Shown piece after piece: positions 59,994 to 64,000 of a stretch of DNA of 64,000 nucleotides. Position numbers and translations under genes: made by a program. The notes under the pieces were generated by a model, which was not told the DNA's origin, did not search any database, and saw only the letters and a list, made by a program, of their open reading frames with translations. Position 1 is the first letter of the stretch; each line of letters begins with the position of its first letter. Source of the stretch: Clostridiaceae bacterium UBA6110 (GTDB lineage: Bacteria; Bacillota; Clostridia; Clostridiales; Clostridiaceae); assembly GCA_002428415.1 (NCBI GenBank), contig DIWI01000093.1, positions 901-64,900 of the forward strand, written 5' to 3'.

Positions 59994-61691
59994 TCAGTTA
60001 AGGCTCATATCATCTACAGAATCCAGATACTCCTCGATTCCAGGAAGCACCTCAGGTATTGTCTCCTTTTCAAATGGAGATTTGAGCCCTGCAACCTTAA
60101 CAAGCTCAAGGAAAGGCATGCTTCCGCCCTTGTCACAGAGCCTCAGATAGTCCTTCCATGCTGTTTCCCTGTCTTCCTTTGCCCGGTTGAAGAACTGGAA
60201 CGCACAGACCTGAGCAAGAGTATAGTCAATGTAGTAGAACGGGGAAACGAATATATGAAGCTGCTTGAAGAAGAAGCCGCCTCTGTTGTATAGGTCGTTG
60301 TCCTCGTAGTCCCTTACAGGAAGGTATTTCTTCTCGATTTCTCTCCACTTTGACTTCCTCTCTTCAGGTGTCGCACCCGGGTTCTCATATACGAAGTGCT
60401 GGAACTCATCCACGGATACTCCGTAAGGGAGGAACAGCAGTGAGTCCTGAAGATGGTTGAACATGTACTTTCCGGTATCCTCCTTGAAGAAAAGGTCCAT
60501 CCACGGCCATGTCAGGAACTCCATCGACATTGAATGAATTTCGCACGCTTCGGAAGTCGGGAATCCATATTCTGGAACCTCGTATCCCCTTGACCTGAAA
60601 ACCTGGAAAGCATGTCCGGCTTCATGAGTCATGACATCGATGTCTCCGGAGGTGCCATTGAAGTTGGAGAATATGAATGGGGACTTGTATTCGGAGATAT
60701 ATGTGCAGTAGCCGCCTGCCTGCTTGCCCTTCTTTGTGACAAGGTCCAGGAGCTCCTTATCCGTCATGAACTTAAAGAATTCGTCTGTTTCCGGGGAGAG
60801 TTCAGAATACATCTTCTTTGCGTTATCAACTATCCACTCAGGACTTCCCTTGGGGGTCGCGTTGCCTGAAGTGAATTGTACTGGTTCGTCGTAGTACTTG
60901 AGGGAATCCAGCGAAAGTCTTCTTGCCTGCCTTTCCTTCAGCTTTACTGATAACGGGACTATATGTTCCCGGACAGCGTCCCTGTACACCTTGACCATTT
61001 CAGGTCCGTATTCGGTCCTGAGCATCCTTGCATATCCTACAGGCACGAAATTCTCAAAGCCAAGCTTTTTGGCTATGGTATCCCTGGTCTTTACAAGTTC
61101 GTCGTAGATCCTGTCGAATTCAGCCTCGTGTGCGGCGAAGAATCCACTGTATGCCTCATAAGCCTCCTTTCTGGTTGCCCTGTCCGGATCCTCCATGAAA
61201 GGCACAAGACCTGAAAGGTTCCTCTCCTCGCCCCTGAACATTATGGCTGCGGATGCGACAAGCTTTGAATATTCAGTGCACAGCCTGTTTTCAAGCTGCA
61301 GCTCCTCGATGATTTCAGGCTTGAAGGTCTTTATGGAGAGCTCTGCAAGGTCAAGAAGGTGCTTCCCGTGCTTTGCCTCGATATCCTTTCTGTAAGGACT
61401 CGAGATCAGGACCTTGTAGAAGTCAGTAACAAGCTCCTGGTAATGTGGCATCATCTCGTCCATGTATGCCTGTTCCTTGTCATAGAATTCGTCCCTGGTG
61501 TCAATGCTCTGCCTTATGGATGCAAGTGTGAACATGGTTTCAACATGGTTTCTCAGGGCGATGTACTCATCCATTGCCTTTACAAAGCCTTTTCCGTCTG
61601 CAGCACCCTCCATCTCTGAAAGTATTCTCCTGGCATTCTCCTGAACCTCTTTGATTTCCGGCCTCTTGTATGCATATTCGCTGAATTTCAT
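59994..61691 (-). CDS. pepF: M3-family oligoendopeptidase F
   Basis: 565 residues, no signal peptide. The zinc motif HEAGHAFQ near residue 350 and the third ligand region SEACEIHSMSMEF match M3B peptidases; YCTYISEYKSPFIFSNF is typical of the PepF group. It cuts short peptides of about 6-20 residues in the cytoplasm. It lies 10 bases downstream of DUF503 and is the last gene before the importer promoter. Confidence 0.95.
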   Translation of the reverse strand: MKFSEYAYKRPEIKEVQENARRILSEMEGAADGKGFVKAMDEYIALRNHVETMFTLASIRQSIDTRDEFYDKEQAYMDEMMPHYQELVTDFYKVLISSPYRKDIEAKHGKHLLDLAELSIKTFKPEIIEELQLENRLCTEYSKLVASAAIMFRGEERNLSGLVPFMEDPDRATRKEAYEAYSGFFAAHEAEFDRIYDELVKTRDTIAKKLGFENFVPVGYARMLRTEYGPEMVKVYRDAVREHIVPLSVKLKERQARRLSLDSLKYYDEPVQFTSGNATPKGSPEWIVDNAKKMYSELSPETDEFFKFMTDKELLDLVTKKGKQAGGYCTYISEYKSPFIFSNFNGTSGDIDVMTHEAGHAFQVFRSRGYEVPEYGFPTSEACEIHSMSMEFLTWPWMDLFFKEDTGKYMFNHLQDSLLFLPYGVSVDEFQHFVYENPGATPEERKSKWREIEKKYLPVRDYEDNDLYNRGGFFFKQLHIFVSPFYYIDYTLAQVCAFQFFNRAKEDRETAWKDYLRLCDKGGSMPFLELVKVAGLKSPFEKETIPEVLPGIEEYLDSVDDMSLN

Positions 61692-61700
61692 ATTAACCTC

Positions 61701-61991
61701 CTAAAAACTATGAATGTCTATCTCCTCGGATACGAGCTCAGCCTCTCCGTTAAGATCGATAAAGTTTGCAATCTTGTCCATTTCGCGCACTGCCGCCTCC
61801 CTGCTCCCGGAAACGACTGCCACGCCAATCACAATATCCTTGTGTGAATCCATCATTTCAGCTTCGCAGCTGGATGCGTTGAACCTTGAAGAAACCCTGT
61901 TCTTCAATCCATTGACTATGCTTCTCTTTTCCTTCAGGCTGCTGACATGGTCAGCACGAAGCGTAAATCTTCCCACCGCAGTATATATCAT
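61701..61991 (-). CDS. DUF503 family small protein (YlxP-like)
   Basis: 96 residues. The sequence SLKEKRSIVNGLKNRVSSRFNASSCEAEMMDSHKD is the DUF503 signature. The family is coded near ribosome maturation genes in some bacteria, and the function is not known. It overlaps the cyclase gene by 4 bases and precedes pepF. Confidence 0.92.
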   Translation of the reverse strand: MIYTAVGRFTLRADHVSSLKEKRSIVNGLKNRVSSRFNASSCEAEMMDSHKDIVIGVAVVSGSREAAVREMDKIANFIDLNGEAELVSEEIDIHSF

Positions 61992-62530
61992 GTCAGAAGC
62001 ACCGCTCTAAGAGGAGCTCCGTCGCCATCCCTGATCCTTAAAGGAAGTGCAACGAATCCATACGTTCCGTCAGGAGCTTTTGACAGGTCAAGGTTCTCTA
62101 TCATAACAGCACCGGCACCAAGCAGTATCCGGTGGACATCATATTCAGAGTTTCCAACTGGCTCCAGGGAATCTTCGTCAGTCCCGAACACATCTATTCC
62201 AATCCTGAGAAGTTCTACAGCCCTCTTCCGGTCAAGGTCTCCCTTTCTGGAAAGGAGTATCCTTGTCCCTTCAGGGAATGCATCTCTGAAGCTTCCAGTA
62301 ACATAGGCATGCCCCATTAGCCTTGAAATATCCAGGTCAGACATTGTGCTTCCATCCGAGTGGAAGTGGCTGGGTGCATCCATGTGGGTCCCCGCATGTG
62401 TGGACATCCTTATCTCCCTGAGTGAATACCCGTCCGTCTCCACAGTTTTTTCCACTTTGATGCTTACCTCAGGGTCACCTTCGAAGACCTCCATCCCTGA
62501 ATAGATCTCCCTTGTAATGTCTATTACCAA
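61988..62530 (-). CDS. Cyclase-family hydrolase (kynurenine formamidase-like)
   Basis: 180 residues. The metal motif HAGTHMDAPSHF (HxGTHxDxPxHF) is near residue 46. It belongs to the cyclase/KynB superfamily, which hydrolyses formyl-kynurenine or other amides; without other kyn genes the substrate is open. The start is TTG 62530 behind GGGAGGCGGG; it overlaps the CPBP gene by 7 bases. Confidence 0.9.
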   Translation of the reverse strand: MVIDITREIYSGMEVFEGDPEVSIKVEKTVETDGYSLREIRMSTHAGTHMDAPSHFHSDGSTMSDLDISRLMGHAYVTGSFRDAFPEGTRILLSRKGDLDRKRAVELLRIGIDVFGTDEDSLEPVGNSEYDVHRILLGAGAVMIENLDLSKAPDGTYGFVALPLRIRDGDGAPLRAVLLT

Positions 62531-63357
62531 TATCCCGCCTCCCTGTATACCGGAGCCCTTTCCCTCAGGTATCTCCTCTCGCTGATGAAATATCTCAAAA
62601 ACCAGACAATGAACACAAAATCAAGGATAATGATGATGATTCCGAGTCCTGACTCAAGAAGGCCTGGTTCATTGAAGTCAAGAAACGGAATGTATGCCAT
62701 CGAAAAAGAAACCAGATTGTTGAAAACATGGGCCTTTATACTCGTCCTTATGTCACCGGTGCGGTGATATATGAATCCAAGTACGAATCCCATTATCGCA
62801 GCCGGGAAGAACGTGGCAAAATGGAGTATCCCGAAAAAAGACCCCGATATGATGAGAGAAGCGACTACCCCAAGCTTCCTGTTAAGCATGTTGAACAGCA
62901 CTCCGCGAAAGACAAGCTCCTCGATTACCGGCGCCAATATGACAATAACTATGAAGGAAGAAAAGAATCCCAATGGGTCAGTGATATCCCCCATGTTTGA
63001 GGCAAGGTTCGGACTGTTTATGAATGCTTCGTACAGTTCCGGACTTAGCGCAGAAATCAGGTTCACATATATCACCGAAGTAACGCTCATTATAAAGAAT
63101 GGCGCAGCTGTCAGCATGAAGCTGCCAGAATCCTCATAGGGTTTCCTTAGTATCGCAGCTCTGTCCTCGAGGGTATTTGGGGCGACAAAAAGAACGAGAT
63201 ACAGCATGAGATATGTGACTATATCTATAAGGACCAAATAAGGCGAATCCTTGAAAACGCCATAAGCGATCACTGCAATTATCGACATCAGGATGAAAAA
63301 GCCTACGGTTGTCAGGGCGAATTTCAAAAAACTGTTGCGTGGAAAGTACTCATTCAA
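62524..63357 (-). CDS. CPBP-family intramembrane metalloprotease
   Basis: 277 residues, seven or eight membrane helices. Family motifs EELVFRG, FGILHF and HVFNNL hold the Glu, His and Asn of the CPBP (Abi) fold. Substrates may be prenylated or membrane proteins; a bacteriocin-related role is seen in some homologues, but nothing here points to it. Start TTG 63357 follows GAGGTGA; the frame goes 33 bases further up but without a site. Confidence 0.9.
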   Translation of the reverse strand: MNEYFPRNSFLKFALTTVGFFILMSIIAVIAYGVFKDSPYLVLIDIVTYLMLYLVLFVAPNTLEDRAAILRKPYEDSGSFMLTAAPFFIMSVTSVIYVNLISALSPELYEAFINSPNLASNMGDITDPLGFFSSFIVIVILAPVIEELVFRGVLFNMLNRKLGVVASLIISGSFFGILHFATFFPAAIMGFVLGFIYHRTGDIRTSIKAHVFNNLVSFSMAYIPFLDFNEPGLLESGLGIIIIILDFVFIVWFLRYFISERRYLRERAPVYREAGYW

Positions 63358-63378
63358 AATATCACCTCGTTCTCTTCG

Positions 63379-63387
63379 ATTATACCA
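63379..63387 (-). promoter_or_regulatory. Extended -10 promoter upstream of the CPBP gene
   Basis: TGGTATAAT on the minus strand, 22 bases before the TTG start. The -35 region is weak, as expected for this type. Confidence 0.55.
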
Positions 63388-63428
63388 CATGCTATGTCAT
63401 TCAATAGCATACATATTGGTAACAATAC

Positions 63429-63460
63429 AGGCCAGACAAGAAAATCTCCCTGTCTGGCCT
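63429..63460 (-). terminator. Terminator-like hairpin after ychF
   Basis: AGGCCAGACA and TGTCTGGCCT pair perfectly (10 bp) just past the ychF stop. The tail on the minus strand (GTATTGTT) is only moderately T-rich. Confidence 0.6.
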
Positions 63461-63466
63461 GTTCTT

Positions 63467-64000
63467 TTACACGTTGAATCTGAAATGCACGACGTCTCCG
63501 TCACGCATGATATAGTCTTTGCCTTCGAGCCTGTAGAGGCCCTTTTCCTTGGCTGCCGATTCAGAGCCACAGGCCATAAGGTCCTTGAAGTCAACTATCT
63601 CAGCCCTTATGAATCCTCGCTGTATGTCGGAATGTATCTTGCCTGCTGCATCCTGTGCCCTGGTGCCTATCTTTATAGTCCATGCCCTTACTTCCTGAGG
63701 TCCTGCAGTAAGGAAGCTCATGAGTCCCAGAAGCCTGTAGCTTTCATGTATTAGCTTGTCAAGGCCGGTCTCGGACAGGCCATACTCATTCAGCATCTCG
63801 AGCTTTTCATCATCTTCAAGACCAGAAAGCTCTTCCTCAAGCCTTGCACATATGGTTACAAGCCCCGATCCCTCATTGGATGCGAACTCCTTGACCTGTG
63901 CTACCATCTCGTTTGATCCTCCTGCAAGCAGGTCTTCCTCGGAAATGTTTGCCACATAGAGCACATCCTTGGTGGTTATCAGGAACATGTTCCTGATCGC
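63467..64000 (-). CDS. ychF: Redox-regulated ATPase/GTPase YchF (C-terminal part)
   Basis: The last 170 or so codons; the N-terminal P-loop domain is beyond the window. LYVANISEEDL is the conserved end of the nucleotide domain (NKxE-like NxSEED), followed by the helical domain and a TGS domain with SFLTAGPQEVRAWTI, GTRAQDAAGKIHSDIQRGFIRAEI and the ending YIMRDGDVVHFRFNV. This is the Obg-like YchF (OLA1) family, which favours ATP. Function in bacteria is stress-related but unsettled. Confidence 0.95.
   Translation of the reverse strand, partial: AIRNMFLITTKDVLYVANISEEDLLAGGSNEMVAQVKEFASNEGSGLVTICARLEEELSGLEDDEKLEMLNEYGLSETGLDKLIHESYRLLGLMSFLTAGPQEVRAWTIKIGTRAQDAAGKIHSDIQRGFIRAEIVDFKDLMACGSESAAKEKGLYRLEGKDYIMRDGDVVHFRFNV

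Overview
The window reads as a contiguous, gene-dense piece of a low-to-moderate G+C Firmicute chromosome of the class Clostridia. Evidence: the gene order ftsY-smc-(radical SAM)-rnc / acpP-plsX-rpmF-yceD; a His-type T-box leader; strong GGAGG ribosome sites; TTG and GTG starts; paired DUF881 genes around sbp; and remA-gmk-rpoZ-coaBC-priA-def-fmt. No phage, insertion sequence, CRISPR array or rRNA is visible. About sixty protein genes are present, nearly all on the minus strand, so biological order runs from high to low coordinates. ftsY (1-73) and ychF (63467-64000) are cut by the window ends.

From right to left. 64000-59994: ychF, a CPBP membrane protease, a cyclase-family hydrolase, DUF503 and oligoendopeptidase F. 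59912-57391: a strong promoter, a T-box riboswitch whose specifier reads CAC (His), and a three-gene polar amino-acid ABC importer. 57371-55753, plus strand: a serpin lipoprotein and a selenocysteine tRNA (anticodon UCA) with its own near-consensus promoter. 55718-53186: an M16 peptidase pair, one subunit lacking the zinc motif. 53151-40644: the division and cell-wall cluster mraZ-rsmH-ftsL-ftsI / murF-mraY-ftsW-ftsQ-DUF881-sbp-DUF881-yggS-sepF-ylmH-divIVA. It lacks murE, murD, murG, ftsA and ftsZ, and also the sigE/sigG block that often follows ftsZ in spore formers. 40580-32372: lspA (with a structured leader), rluD, pyrR, exoA, a THUMP methyltransferase, asparaginase, yicC, remA, gmk, rpoZ, coaBC. 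32245-30861: an unusual macrodomain-CHAD pair between coaBC and priA. 30824-19142: priA, def, fmt, yugP, rsmB, rlmN, stp, prkC, rsgA, rpe, thiN. 19064-12784: rpmB (plus strand), asp23, fakA-like, recG, rsmD, coaD and a coiled-coil gene. 12726-7883: tmcAL (plus), pta-ackA, and a CapA-like lipoprotein (plus). 7608-1: yceD-rpmF, plsX-acpP, rnc, a radical SAM gene, smc, ftsY.

The genes form housekeeping transcription units for division, peptidoglycan precursors, translation start and ribosome maturation, Ser/Thr kinase signalling, lipid synthesis start and acetate production. The selenocysteine tRNA, peptidases, His uptake and acetate kinase pathway would fit an amino-acid-fermenting anaerobe; that lifestyle is inference. 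The most interesting non-coding signals are a roughly 19-bp hairpin just before the rnc ribosome site (candidate RNase III autoregulation), a possible two-state leader before lspA, the MraZ operator that overlaps the mraZ ribosome site, and the T-box.
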